From: a virus
DNA length: 20,999 nt
Direction: 5' to 3' (one strand)
IMG/VR virus record: IMGVR_UViG_3300046683_000019
Span: 1 to 20,999 of that record
A program made the position numbers and the translations under genes. Of the stretch, positions 6,973 through 14,214 are shown one piece after another. The notes beneath the pieces are model-generated. The model was not told the DNA's origin. It did not search any database and worked only from the letters and a program-made list of their open reading frames with translations. Within the stretch, counting starts at the first letter, position 1. Each line of letters opens with the position of its first letter.

Positions 6973-7344
6973 ATGTCAAATAGATTCGCGGGCGTTGCCT
7001 ATTGGAGCGTCGACGGCCGGCAACTCGCCGTGCGCGGCAATCTTGAGGTCATGCCGTCACGCTACGAGAGGACCGGAATCGCGGGGCAAGACGCGGTTCA
7101 TGGATATTCCGAATTGCCGGTCGTCCCTTACGTCGCCGGCGACGTCTCGACGCTGGAAGGCACGAGCGTCGAGGATATCGACGCGATTACCGACGCGACC
7201 ATCACGGTCGAGGCCGCCAACGGTACGGTTTACTATCTCCGCAACGCCTGGCGCGCCGAACGCTCAACCGTCAATACCCGCGACGGGCAATTCCACGTTC
7301 GCTTTGAGGGTATGCAATGCGACGAGGTCGCGGTCGCGGCATAA
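6973..7344 (+). CDS. M: Tail tube protein, Mu gpM-like
   Basis: This subunit stacks as hexameric rings to form the inner tail tube inside the sheath. At 123 residues it is the usual size for Mu-type tube proteins. The chain is almost wholly beta and begins RFAGVAYWSVDGRQLAVRG, followed by near-invariant-looking features of the family: ERTGIAGQDAVHGY near residues 36-49, then PYVAGDVSTLEGTSVEDI and TDATITVEAANGTVY. A short G-Q-F-H-V-R-F-E-G strand closes the barrel. It directly follows the sheath gene, as in Mu, and is translated from its own strong ribosome site. Identification is secure from size, sequence pattern and synteny together. Confidence 0.9.
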   Translation: MSNRFAGVAYWSVDGRQLAVRGNLEVMPSRYERTGIAGQDAVHGYSELPVVPYVAGDVSTLEGTSVEDIDAITDATITVEAANGTVYYLRNAWRAERSTVNTRDGQFHVRFEGMQCDEVAVAA

Positions 7345-7356
7345 GGAAAAAACAAA

Positions 7357-7728
7357 ATGGCCGTCAATGTGACCGATATCAAAGCCCGCGAGGCAAGCGC
7401 GCCGCCGATCCCCGAGGAGCCGGCGACTCCATTACCGGGCTATTCTTGCGAGCTCACGCGACCGATCGAGGCACACGGTCAAACCGTGACGATGCTCGTG
7501 TTTCGGGAACCAACCGCGCGCGATCTCCTAAGCATCGGCAATCCGGTGATATTCGATCCGATCTCCGATCCGCCGAAAATCATGCACGATGAAAAGCGCA
7601 TGAATGCAATGTTATCGGCGCTCGCCGGCGTGCCGCCGTCGGCGATCGCCTCGCTCACGACGCGCGATTTTATAACGTGCGCCTGGGGCGTAACGCCTTT
7701 TTTCGTGCCGGTGCCGGGCAAGATTTGA
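7357..7728 (+). CDS. Tail assembly chaperone, short form (gp41/gpE-like)
   Basis: This 123-residue zero-frame product likely binds the tape-measure protein and tube subunits during tail assembly and is not itself part of the virion. It has the pattern of the Mu gp41/P2 gpE chaperone family: an initial disordered Pro-rich part, then a strand-containing segment (YSCELTRPIEAHGQTVTMLVFREPTARDLL cut between residues ~29 and 58), and a helix containing LSALAGVPPSAIASL followed by TTRDF. It lies between tube and tape measure, as this gene always does. A ribosome site (AAGGA, 7343-7347) lies 9 nt upstream. Near its 3' end is a slippery heptamer giving an extended form, annotated separately. Confidence 0.85.
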   Translation: MAVNVTDIKAREASAPPIPEEPATPLPGYSCELTRPIEAHGQTVTMLVFREPTARDLLSIGNPVIFDPISDPPKIMHDEKRMNAMLSALAGVPPSAIASLTTRDFITCAWGVTPFFVPVPGKI

Positions 7729-7850
7729 TCGGCGATTGCATCGGCCTGGCGCTCAATTTCCATTGTAGTCCGCTTGCTTTCGCCGATCTCCCCATGTCGC
7801 AAATACACGATCTCATTCGCGAATTGATCGCGCTCAAGGACAAGCAATAA
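7357..7850 (+). CDS. Tail assembly chaperone, -1 frameshift extended form
   Basis: If ribosomes slip back one base at T TTT TTC (7698-7704), the zero-frame residues 1-116 are joined to 48 residues read in the -1 frame, ending at TAA 7848-7850, for 164 residues in total. The added part contains LIGDCIGLALNFHCSPLAF and then SQIHDLIRELIALK, an aromatic/Pro strand and closing helix like the extension of other long-tailed phage chaperones. The -1 frame stop overlaps the ATG of the tape-measure gene (TAATG), so the extension fills the whole gap. A dual-product chaperone just before the tape measure is an established feature of long-tailed phages. The event itself is inferred from sequence. Confidence 0.82.
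7698..7704 (+). promoter_or_regulatory. Programmed -1 frameshift slippery heptamer
   Basis: TTTTTTC is positioned exactly as X XXY YYZ in the chaperone frame (last T of CCT, then TTT, then TTC). The zero frame ends 24 nt later (TGA 7726-7728), whereas the -1 frame stays open to 7850. I see only weak short stems just downstream, so a stimulatory structure is unproven. Confidence 0.8.
7836..7840 (+). promoter_or_regulatory. Ribosome binding site of tape-measure gene 1
   Basis: AAGGA at 7836-7840 lies 9 nt before the ATG at 7850, inside the frameshift extension. It supports the choice of 7850 as the true start. Confidence 0.65.
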
Positions 7851-9784
7851 TGGCGAACGAGCAAGACGAGGTCGTCAAGATCGTCGTCGAGGTCGTCGAC
7901 AAGTTTACCAAGCCGCTTGAGGACATGCGAAAGCACCTCGCCGGCGTCGGCGACAAAGGTCCCGACGCCGAAAAGATTACAAAACATTTCGACAACTTGC
8001 GGGTCGCGGCGCGCAATGTCGGGAGCGCGTTGAGCGTCACGTTGTTGCCGGCCTTGCGCTCGCTCGGCCTCGGCTTTGCCACGATCGCAACGGCGGTGTT
8101 TGGCGCGGTGACCGCGCTCAAGGGCTTTGCCGGCAACCTCGATACCTTGAGCCGGCTCTCGCGCGAGACGGGCCTCACGATCGACAACATGCGCGAGCTT
8201 GAGGCCGTCGGTCGCCGCGTCGGCGCCACCACCGCGGAAATGCGCGAGGGTTGGCGCAATTTCGCCGCCGAGATGCACAAGATTCGCGCGCACGTTCAAA
8301 GCGAGACGTTAACCGGCTTGCGCGCGGTCGGCCTCAACGAATACGCCGACCGATTGCGCCAGGCCAAGACGACGGCCGAGGCGGAAGCTCTTATGTTTCA
8401 AGAGCTCGACAAAATCCGCGATCCCGACGAGCGCCGCCGTTTCCTGCAATTACATTTTTTGCCGCCGGAATTTGCCGACGCCACGCGCGCCGAACGCGAG
8501 CGCCTTATTGCCGAATATCGCAAGCAAGTCGGACCCGCCAACAAGGCCGCGGTCGACGCCTCGAAAAAGTTTATTGATTCGCTCGACGGCGTAAGCAACG
8601 CCTGGGAAGCGATGACAAAGCAAATGGCGCGCGACGGCACGCTCGAAAGCGCCGTCACCGGGCTCCAGGGCGCCGTTAACGCGGTCGACAAAATTAACGA
8701 CGCGATCGCCGGCATCATGGGACCGGGATCGCTCGGCGACAAAGTTTTCGGACCCAAATCGGAAACCTGGCACGCGCCCAAATCGCCAGGCCGGCCGCTC
8801 ACGATTTGGGAGCAACTCTTTGGCATGGGTTTCCCTACCGTCGATCCCGAGCATCCGGCGGCGAGCCCACAAAGCGACGAAAAAACCAAGGACACGATTA
8901 AGCAAGGCACGAGCGCCGGCGTGGTCGAGGGCCTCAAGAAAATGGCGCTCGATACCGGCGGCGGCGACGGCGCCTTTGGCGGCGCGTCATTGATCCGCGC
9001 CTCGCTCGGCGGCGGCGGCGGCCGCGGCGGACCAGGCGGCGGCAACGAAAGCGAGCCGGCGCCAGGCGGGCGCGCCAACATACCGGGCAACCGGCGCGCG
9101 GTTGCCGGGGCCGTCGTCGACGAGCTCCGCAAGGCCGGGCTATCCGACGAGGCGATCGCCGGCATCCTGGCGAATATCGGATCGGAAAGCTCTTTCGATC
9201 CGAGCTTGCGGCATCCCGACCAACCGGCTTACGGCGGCGAAGCACATTACGCGCATGGCCTTTATCAAGAGGGCGGCGCCGAGTGGAATAATTACGCGCG
9301 TTGGCTCCGCGAAAATCATCCCGGCGAGTCGTGGCAAGACCCGCGCTTGCAAACGCAATTCCTGATTCATCGGATGAAAACCGGCTATCCGAAACTTTGG
9401 GAAAAACTCAAGCACTCGGGCCGCACCGGCGCCGCGATCGCGTTCTTGCGCGAATACCTAAAACCCGCGCAACGGCATCAAGACGAGCGATCGCGCCAGT
9501 ATCAAAAGGGTTTGCCTGGCGTCGAGGATTATACCGGGACGCCGCCGACGGCGGGCGCCAAGCCGCAAAGCGAGCCGGCACCAACGCCGCCGCCGGCGCC
9601 GGTCCCGCGCGAGCGATTGCGCGAAGCCTCGTTAAGCGCGGCGCCGCGCACCGAGGGCGCGGCCTCGCTCCGCGTCTCGCTCAACGGTTTCCCGCGCGGC
9701 ACGCGCACGAGCACCGAGGCGAGCGGCGTATTCGGCGACGTCGAAACGCACCGCGGCAACATGCTCGCGACCGAGAGGGCTTAA
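7850..9784 (+). CDS. Tape-measure protein 1 with C-terminal tail-lysozyme domain
   Basis: This 644-residue protein should set tail length and travel down the tube into the host. The N-terminal ~300 residues are helical and charged, with a hydrophobic stretch at about 61-95 (LSVTLLPALRSLGLGFATIA and onward), typical of tape measures and possibly membrane-active on ejection. A linker follows with GVVEGLKKMALD (from 357) and IRASLGG (from 382) and long Gly runs. Residues ~409-560 form a phage tail lysozyme (Phage_lysozyme2-like) domain: AIAGILANIGSESSFDP with putative catalytic Glu446, then AHGLYQEGG and a WENLKH-like end. A Pro/Ala linker and a conserved tail (GVFGDVETHRGN) complete it. It is joined directly to a second, paralogous tape-measure gene. 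The lysozyme domain probably cuts peptidoglycan locally during DNA entry. Confidence 0.88.
   Translation: MANEQDEVVKIVVEVVDKFTKPLEDMRKHLAGVGDKGPDAEKITKHFDNLRVAARNVGSALSVTLLPALRSLGLGFATIATAVFGAVTALKGFAGNLDTLSRLSRETGLTIDNMRELEAVGRRVGATTAEMREGWRNFAAEMHKIRAHVQSETLTGLRAVGLNEYADRLRQAKTTAEAEALMFQELDKIRDPDERRRFLQLHFLPPEFADATRAERERLIAEYRKQVGPANKAAVDASKKFIDSLDGVSNAWEAMTKQMARDGTLESAVTGLQGAVNAVDKINDAIAGIMGPGSLGDKVFGPKSETWHAPKSPGRPLTIWEQLFGMGFPTVDPEHPAASPQSDEKTKDTIKQGTSAGVVEGLKKMALDTGGGDGAFGGASLIRASLGGGGGRGGPGGGNESEPAPGGRANIPGNRRAVAGAVVDELRKAGLSDEAIAGILANIGSESSFDPSLRHPDQPAYGGEAHYAHGLYQEGGAEWNNYARWLRENHPGESWQDPRLQTQFLIHRMKTGYPKLWEKLKHSGRTGAAIAFLREYLKPAQRHQDERSRQYQKGLPGVEDYTGTPPTAGAKPQSEPAPTPPPAPVPRERLREASLSAAPRTEGAASLRVSLNGFPRGTRTSTEASGVFGDVETHRGNMLATERA
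8991..9006 (+). repeat. Direct repeat copy 1 of 3 (encodes IRASL linker motif)
   Basis: TGATCCGCGCCTCGCT occurs here and again at 10839-10854 and 11001-11016, in tape-measure genes 1 and 2. Each copy encodes I-R-A-S-L within a Gly-rich linker. Copies 1 and 3 stay identical for several bases beyond the shared 16. Confidence 0.85.
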
Positions 9785-11797
9785 ATGGCCGAGCAAGACG
9801 AGGCGATCAAGGTCGTTGTCGAGGTCGTCGACAAATTCTCAAAGCCGCTCAACGACCTCAAGAAAGAGCTCGACCGCATTAGTGACCGCGGCGGCGACGG
9901 CGCCTCGAAAGTTAAAAAGCATTTTGACGGCTTGCGCGAGGCGGCGACCAACGTCGGCAACGCGCTCAACGCGACGGTCGTCCCGGCCTTGCGCGCGGTT
10001 GGGATCGGCTTTGGCGGCCTAGCCGCGACGATCGCAACCGCGGTGACCGCGCTCAAGGGCTTTGCCGGCACGACCGAGGTGCTATCGCGCCTAAGCCGTG
10101 AAACCGGCATCTCGATCGACCGTATGCGCGAGCTTGAGGCGGTCGGCCGGCGGCTCGGCATATCGGCCGGCGAAATGCGCTCGGGCTTTCGCGACTTTGC
10201 CGCGTCAATGCACCAAACGCGACTCGGCATCGGCGACGCCGCAAAAGACTTACGGATGCACGGCCAGGGAGAATTTGCCGAGCAATTGCGCCGTACCAAG
10301 ACCAACGCCGAGGCGCTTGAGCTTATTTTCAAAAAGCTCGACACAATACGCGATCCGCAAAATCGGCGCGATTTCCTCAAGGGCCAGCATTTGCCGCCGG
10401 GCCTGGCCGACGCCAACCGCAAGGAACGCGAAAAGCTTATCAAGGAGTGGCGCGATAGCGTCGGCGCCACGACCAAAGAGGACGTTGACGCCGCCGACCG
10501 TTTTGAGCACTCGCTTTGGCGCATGGGCAACGCCTTTGAGTCGCTCACGCAAAAAATGACGACCGAGGGCTCGCTCGACACCTTAACCAAATCGTTGACC
10601 AGTATTTCCAACCTGGTCCCCGAGCTCATCAAGGGCATTAATCAATTCAACGAGTTCTACGGCAAATTCCAAAAGTTTATAACGCCGCCGGAATTGCCGA
10701 CGAAATCCTGGGAGGAATGGTGGGAGAATTTCAAGCAACGATTTGGCGGCGGCGGCAATAGCGCGCCGGCGGCGCCAGGCGCGCCGGCGAGCCCGCAAAA
10801 AATGTCCTACGGCGGCGGCACGTTCGGCGGCGCGCAAGTGATCCGCGCCTCGCTGATCGGCGGCGGCGACGAGGAAAAAGCTAAAGAGATAATTGCCGAG
10901 GGCGTGGTCGAGGGCCTCAAAAAATGGGCGCTCGACCAGGGCGCCGAGGGGCCGGGCGCGCATGGCGGCCAGGGCGGCGATGGCGGCGGCGGTGCGCCGG
11001 TGATCCGCGCCTCGCTCGGCGGGAGCCCGTCGAGCCGCGGCGGCAATACGGGCGGCGGTGATGGCGGCGGCGGCCCGCAATCGGCCGGCGGCGGCTCGGC
11101 GCCGGATCAATCCGATCGGCCCTATAAGATCGGCGGCAAGGTTACCGTCGGCGGGCAAGAGTTTACATGGGGCTCGGGCGGCGCCAAGCGCGGCTCGCTT
11201 CCTTACGGCGATTTTCCGGTCAATATCGGCGACCCGCAAATGGGGCCTTGGGGTCGCACGCATGGCGCGATCGCAACCATCGGCGGCGCCGGCGGCGTGA
11301 TCGACGACCCGAAATATCCAGGGCGCCCGCGCGCCGGTATTGAGATTCATCCCGGTTCGGGCGCCACGCTCGACCGGCTTTATTCGGAAGGATGCTTCGC
11401 GGTCCCGCGCCAACAATGGCCGGCGTTCAAGCGCGCACTATTAGAGCAAGCGAAAAACGGCCCGCTCATGCTCCATGTTGGCCGCAACGGGCGGGCCGAG
11501 ATTTTATCGCGGCAAGATTGGCGCGCCAGGTACGGCGGCGGCGCCACGGCCGGCGTCCCGTTACCGCGCGCGCGACCCGACGCGCCGCGCCCGCCGGCGG
11601 TGCCGCGCGATCGCATGATGGACGCCTCGGCACGGCAAAGCCAAGTTGCCAAGATCGAGGGCGCGGCATCCGTCCGCATTGATCTCGCCGGCTATGGCAA
11701 TGCGCCGAAGCATAATTCCTCGCCGACGGCCGGCGTCTTTTCCGAGGTGCAATTGCACCGCGGCAATACCATCCCTTACGCCAACGAAAGCGCATAA
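9785..11797 (+). CDS. Tape-measure protein 2 with C-terminal L,D-transpeptidase/peptidase-like domain
   Basis: The 670-residue protein is a clear paralogue of the preceding one. Its first residues (AEQDEAIKVVVEVVDKFSKP) nearly repeat those of protein 1 (NEQDEVVKIVVEVVDKFTKP), and SRLSRETG and MRELEAVGRR are shared. Similarity runs to about residue 290, resumes in the linker (GVVEGLKKWALD; IRASL at 353 and 407) and again at the C-terminus (GVFSEVQLHRGN). The lysozyme domain is replaced by a different domain at about 450-600. This contains HGAIATIGG, then Gly-Ile-Glu-Ile-His522, eleven residues, and Ser534-Glu-Gly-Cys537. The H-x11-S-E-G-C arrangement resembles the H...[S/T]-x-G-C active site of YkuD L,D-transpeptidases and of related toxins such as Tlde1 (DUF2778). 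That points to a peptidoglycan-acting enzyme, but the assignment is only motif-level. ATG 9785 follows the previous TAA directly. Confidence 0.85.
   Translation: MAEQDEAIKVVVEVVDKFSKPLNDLKKELDRISDRGGDGASKVKKHFDGLREAATNVGNALNATVVPALRAVGIGFGGLAATIATAVTALKGFAGTTEVLSRLSRETGISIDRMRELEAVGRRLGISAGEMRSGFRDFAASMHQTRLGIGDAAKDLRMHGQGEFAEQLRRTKTNAEALELIFKKLDTIRDPQNRRDFLKGQHLPPGLADANRKEREKLIKEWRDSVGATTKEDVDAADRFEHSLWRMGNAFESLTQKMTTEGSLDTLTKSLTSISNLVPELIKGINQFNEFYGKFQKFITPPELPTKSWEEWWENFKQRFGGGGNSAPAAPGAPASPQKMSYGGGTFGGAQVIRASLIGGGDEEKAKEIIAEGVVEGLKKWALDQGAEGPGAHGGQGGDGGGGAPVIRASLGGSPSSRGGNTGGGDGGGGPQSAGGGSAPDQSDRPYKIGGKVTVGGQEFTWGSGGAKRGSLPYGDFPVNIGDPQMGPWGRTHGAIATIGGAGGVIDDPKYPGRPRAGIEIHPGSGATLDRLYSEGCFAVPRQQWPAFKRALLEQAKNGPLMLHVGRNGRAEILSRQDWRARYGGGATAGVPLPRARPDAPRPPAVPRDRMMDASARQSQVAKIEGAASVRIDLAGYGNAPKHNSSPTAGVFSEVQLHRGNTIPYANESA
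10839..10854 (+). repeat. Direct repeat copy 2 of 3 (IRASL linker motif)
   Basis: Identical 16 nt to the copies at 8991-9006 and 11001-11016. It encodes residues from Ile353 of tape-measure protein 2, in the Gly-rich linker. Confidence 0.85.
11001..11016 (+). repeat. Direct repeat copy 3 of 3 (IRASL linker motif)
   Basis: Identical 16 nt to the copies at 8991-9006 and 10839-10854. It encodes residues from Ile407 of tape-measure protein 2. The presence of two copies here suggests a short internal duplication of the linker. Confidence 0.85.
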
Positions 11798-12385
11798 ATG
11801 GCAATCCCGCTTTGGCGTCGCATGTTGGTTCCGGCGTTCTTTCGTATGGCGCCGTTTCATGTCGACGCCAACTCGCGTACCTCGGGCCGGCGCGTTGTCT
11901 TGCACGAATTTCCCAAGCGCGACACGCCGTACGCCGAGGACATGGGCCGATCGGCGCGGCGCTTTCCGGTTACCGGCTATGTGATCGGGCCGGATTATCA
12001 AATATGGCGCGAGCTCCTCGTCCTGGCGCTAGAGGCCGAGGGACCGGGCTTGCTGGTTTTGCCGACGTTGTTGCAACGCGACACCATCCTCGTACAACCG
12101 CGCGAATACACCGTACGCGAGACGCGCCAGGCCGGCGGCATGGCCGAATTTGAGATGCAATTCGTCGAGGCCGGCGAAACCGGATTCACCAGCGACATAG
12201 GAAGCCAATCGCAAGCCAACGCCGCCGCCGACGGCGCCGAGGGGCAAACGGTCGGCGCCTCAAACGACGCGCTCGGCGGCGGCAATAGTTTCGGCGGCGG
12301 CGGTTCCGAGGGCGACGTATTTGGCAGCGGGAGCACCGGCGAGGTCACAATCGGCGATCCCGAAATCGGCGTCGGGACCGACTAG
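11798..12385 (+). CDS. gpN-like DNA circularisation protein, N-terminal part
   Basis: The 195-residue protein matches the DNA_circ_N domain at the front of Mu gpN. Residues 20-32 contain FHVDANSRTSGRR, residues 36-48 HEFPKRDTPYAED, and residues 60-67 GYVIGPDY. A PGLLVLPTLLQRD strand and a FVEAGETGF end follow near 120-130. In Mu, gpN is a tail/baseplate protein of about 490 residues; the family name comes from an older proposed role in DNA circularisation. Here the chain stops soon after the conserved domain, with a Gly/Asn/Ser-rich tail (GGGNSFGGGGS) to residue 195. The remainder of gpN is in the next gene. ATG 11798 follows the tape-measure stop without a gap. Confidence 0.88.
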   Translation: MAIPLWRRMLVPAFFRMAPFHVDANSRTSGRRVVLHEFPKRDTPYAEDMGRSARRFPVTGYVIGPDYQIWRELLVLALEAEGPGLLVLPTLLQRDTILVQPREYTVRETRQAGGMAEFEMQFVEAGETGFTSDIGSQSQANAAADGAEGQTVGASNDALGGGNSFGGGGSEGDVFGSGSTGEVTIGDPEIGVGTD

Positions 12386-12387
12386 CC

Positions 12388-13059
12388 ATGAGGGCATTGG
12401 AACGCGAGGAAGCGACCAAAGTCGTTAGGGCGGTCGTCGCCGATTTGATTGCTAACGCCACGATCGACGCCGGCCGCGACGGTTCCATGTTTCGGCTGGC
12501 GTGCGGCGACTTGCTCGCCGACGCCGAGCAAATGATCGAGGACGGTGCGATCGCGGCGCCGCTCGCCAACCTGTTTAACCTGGCGCGCGTCGCCGGCGCG
12601 ACCTTCAATCAGTTTGATGCGGTGCGCGCCGACACCGCGGCGATGGTCGTCCATTATTTCGCCGCCTGGTCGGTCGGTAACACTTGCATCCGGCTTTGCC
12701 TGATCCAATGCGCGCGCATTCTTTCGCTCACCGATTTCGTGAGCCGGCCGCAAGTTGACGACTATCTCGACCGGATGAATCCGGCCTTTGATGATGCCGA
12801 GTCCCTTGCCGGCAATTCCAAGGACCAGGCGAGCTATCAATCGCTGGTCGCCTTGCACGCCGCCGTGAGCTACGACCTTACGACGCGCGAGCGCACGTTG
12901 CCGACGATCGTGGTCTATAATTTTGCAAAGCCGCGGCCGGCGCTTTGGCTTTGCAACCGGCTCTATGGCGGCGAGTCGCGCGGCGTCGAGCTCGTCGCCG
13001 AAAACCGGCCGGTGCATCCGGCCTTTATGCAAATGCCGGTGCGGGCCTTGTCGCAATAG
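12388..13059 (+). CDS. gpN-like protein, C-terminal part as a separate gene
   Basis: The 223-residue helical protein corresponds to the second half of Mu-type gpN. The most telling stretch is near the end: TTRERTLPTIVVYNFAKP, then LCNRLYGGESRGVELVAEN and RPVHPAFM. This parallels the usual gpN ending in which a phrase of the type LPALVVAYRLYGD is followed by ADEIVARNRIRHPGF. The start lies only 2 nt after the stop of the N-terminal gene, so the two would be made in similar amounts and could assemble as a two-chain gpN. The N-terminus (MRALEREEATKVVRAVVADL) is a regular helix, so it looks like a genuine start and not a frameshift artefact. Upstream GAGG is weak; coupling to the previous gene is likely. 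Confidence 0.75.
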   Translation: MRALEREEATKVVRAVVADLIANATIDAGRDGSMFRLACGDLLADAEQMIEDGAIAAPLANLFNLARVAGATFNQFDAVRADTAAMVVHYFAAWSVGNTCIRLCLIQCARILSLTDFVSRPQVDDYLDRMNPAFDDAESLAGNSKDQASYQSLVALHAAVSYDLTTRERTLPTIVVYNFAKPRPALWLCNRLYGGESRGVELVAENRPVHPAFMQMPVRALSQ

Positions 13060-13062
13060 GCC

Positions 13063-14214
13063 ATGCCAAACCCGCAAGAAATTTGCGTCGTCCAGGTCGC
13101 CGGCACGAATTACAAATATTGGAAAGAGGTCGAGGTCGTCCGCGATCTCAACGAGGAGGTTAGTCAATGCTCGCTCGTCGTCGCCGAGGTCGGCGATCTC
13201 AATAAAGGATGGGGCTCGTTGCGCCTCAAGCCGGGCGATCCGGCCAAGGTCACGCTCGCCGGCCAATTGGCGGCGACCGGCGCGGTTGCGGTGCGCCAGG
13301 TCGTCTATGACGGGCAAAACCATAACGTCAAAATTATCGTCCATTCCAAGCCCGCCGATATCGTCAAGGGCTCGCTCGACTTGCCGCCGGGGCAATTCAA
13401 GAATCAAACGCTCACGCAACTCGCCAACGCCGCCTTAAAAAAGTTCGGGATAACCTTTTCGTTGCGCGGGTCGCCCGAGGGCGCCGACAAGAAATTCGAG
13501 CGCGTTAGCGTGCATTGGGGCGAAAGCCCATTTCAGTTTATTTTGCGGCTGGCGCAAATGCGTAACATTCACATCATGGACAACGAGCTCGGCAATATTA
13601 TCGGCATCCGCGGCGGCGGCCAAGTCGTCGCCGAATTGCAAGAGGGCCGCAACATCCTCTCGGCCGAATTAATTTGGACGAATAATTCGGCGGTGAGCAA
13701 CATCATTTCCGATACCGACCAACATGGTAACGACGATCACAATATGGACAAGGCGCGCGCGCAATCGGCCGAAGCCAAAAACCAAAACTATAGCGGCGCT
13801 AGTCCTGCACCGTTGCGCGTGGTGGCGCCGCAACCCGGCGACGTCAAAGATGCACAAATGCACGCTAACCATATGGGCGACATCAACGCGGCGAGTATGT
13901 TCCAGGCTAACGTTACGGTTACCGGATGGCTTCGCAATAACGGCAAGCTATGGCTCAACGAGGTCGGCAATTTGATCGACCTCTATTCGCCTATGTTGTT
14001 GCCGAACCAACGCGCCACGCTCGGAATCCAGGCGGTGACCGCGCGCCAGAATGACCAAACCGGCACCACCTCGACCTTGACGCTCGTCCTGCAAGATCGG
14101 CTCGGCGGCCGCGACCATTACGATACCAGCGGCGGCGACGCCGCCGACCAGGGCGAGCCGTCGTCGCCCGAGCCGGCCATGCCGAAAGAGGAAGAGTCGC
14201 AAGGAGCGCCATGA
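13063..14214 (+). CDS. Baseplate hub protein, Mu gp44 (gpP)-like
   Basis: This protein should form the trimeric baseplate hub to which the spike attaches and through which the tube passes. At 383 residues it is about the size of Mu gp44. Diagnostic-looking features include DLNEEVSQCSLVVAE near residues 28-42 in the first barrel, the phrase VHSKPADIVKGSLDLPPGQF around 95-114, and VHWGESPFQFILRLAQMRN near 149-167. The last is the typical W-x-x-E-S-x-F-x-x-L-x-R-L-A element of hub proteins. A GWLRNNGKLW strand lies further on, and a closing TLTLVLQDRLGG strand near 340. The C-terminus is Pro/Glu-rich and flexible. Its stop overlaps the next start as ATGA. The synteny of gpN, gp44, gp45, gp46, gp47 and gp48 matches Mu exactly. 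Confidence 0.88.
   Translation: MPNPQEICVVQVAGTNYKYWKEVEVVRDLNEEVSQCSLVVAEVGDLNKGWGSLRLKPGDPAKVTLAGQLAATGAVAVRQVVYDGQNHNVKIIVHSKPADIVKGSLDLPPGQFKNQTLTQLANAALKKFGITFSLRGSPEGADKKFERVSVHWGESPFQFILRLAQMRNIHIMDNELGNIIGIRGGGQVVAELQEGRNILSAELIWTNNSAVSNIISDTDQHGNDDHNMDKARAQSAEAKNQNYSGASPAPLRVVAPQPGDVKDAQMHANHMGDINAASMFQANVTVTGWLRNNGKLWLNEVGNLIDLYSPMLLPNQRATLGIQAVTARQNDQTGTTSTLTLVLQDRLGGRDHYDTSGGDAADQGEPSSPEPAMPKEEESQGAP

Noticed and set aside
7704-7760. A stimulatory hairpin or pseudoknot downstream of the slippery site.
   Set aside because: I could find only stems of about 4 bp by eye; no convincing structure, so not annotated.
7850-11797. The two tape-measure genes as one gene broken in the middle.
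   Set aside because: The second gene restarts with its own full N-terminal tape-measure region and both have the same C-terminal ending, which is a duplication and not a split.
12382-13419. Long open frame on the minus strand (345 codons).
   Set aside because: It lies opposite the gpN C-terminal and hub genes. GC-rich coding DNA often leaves the antisense frame open, and the protein is Arg/Asp/Gly-rich with no domain. The + strand genes are clearly recognisable.
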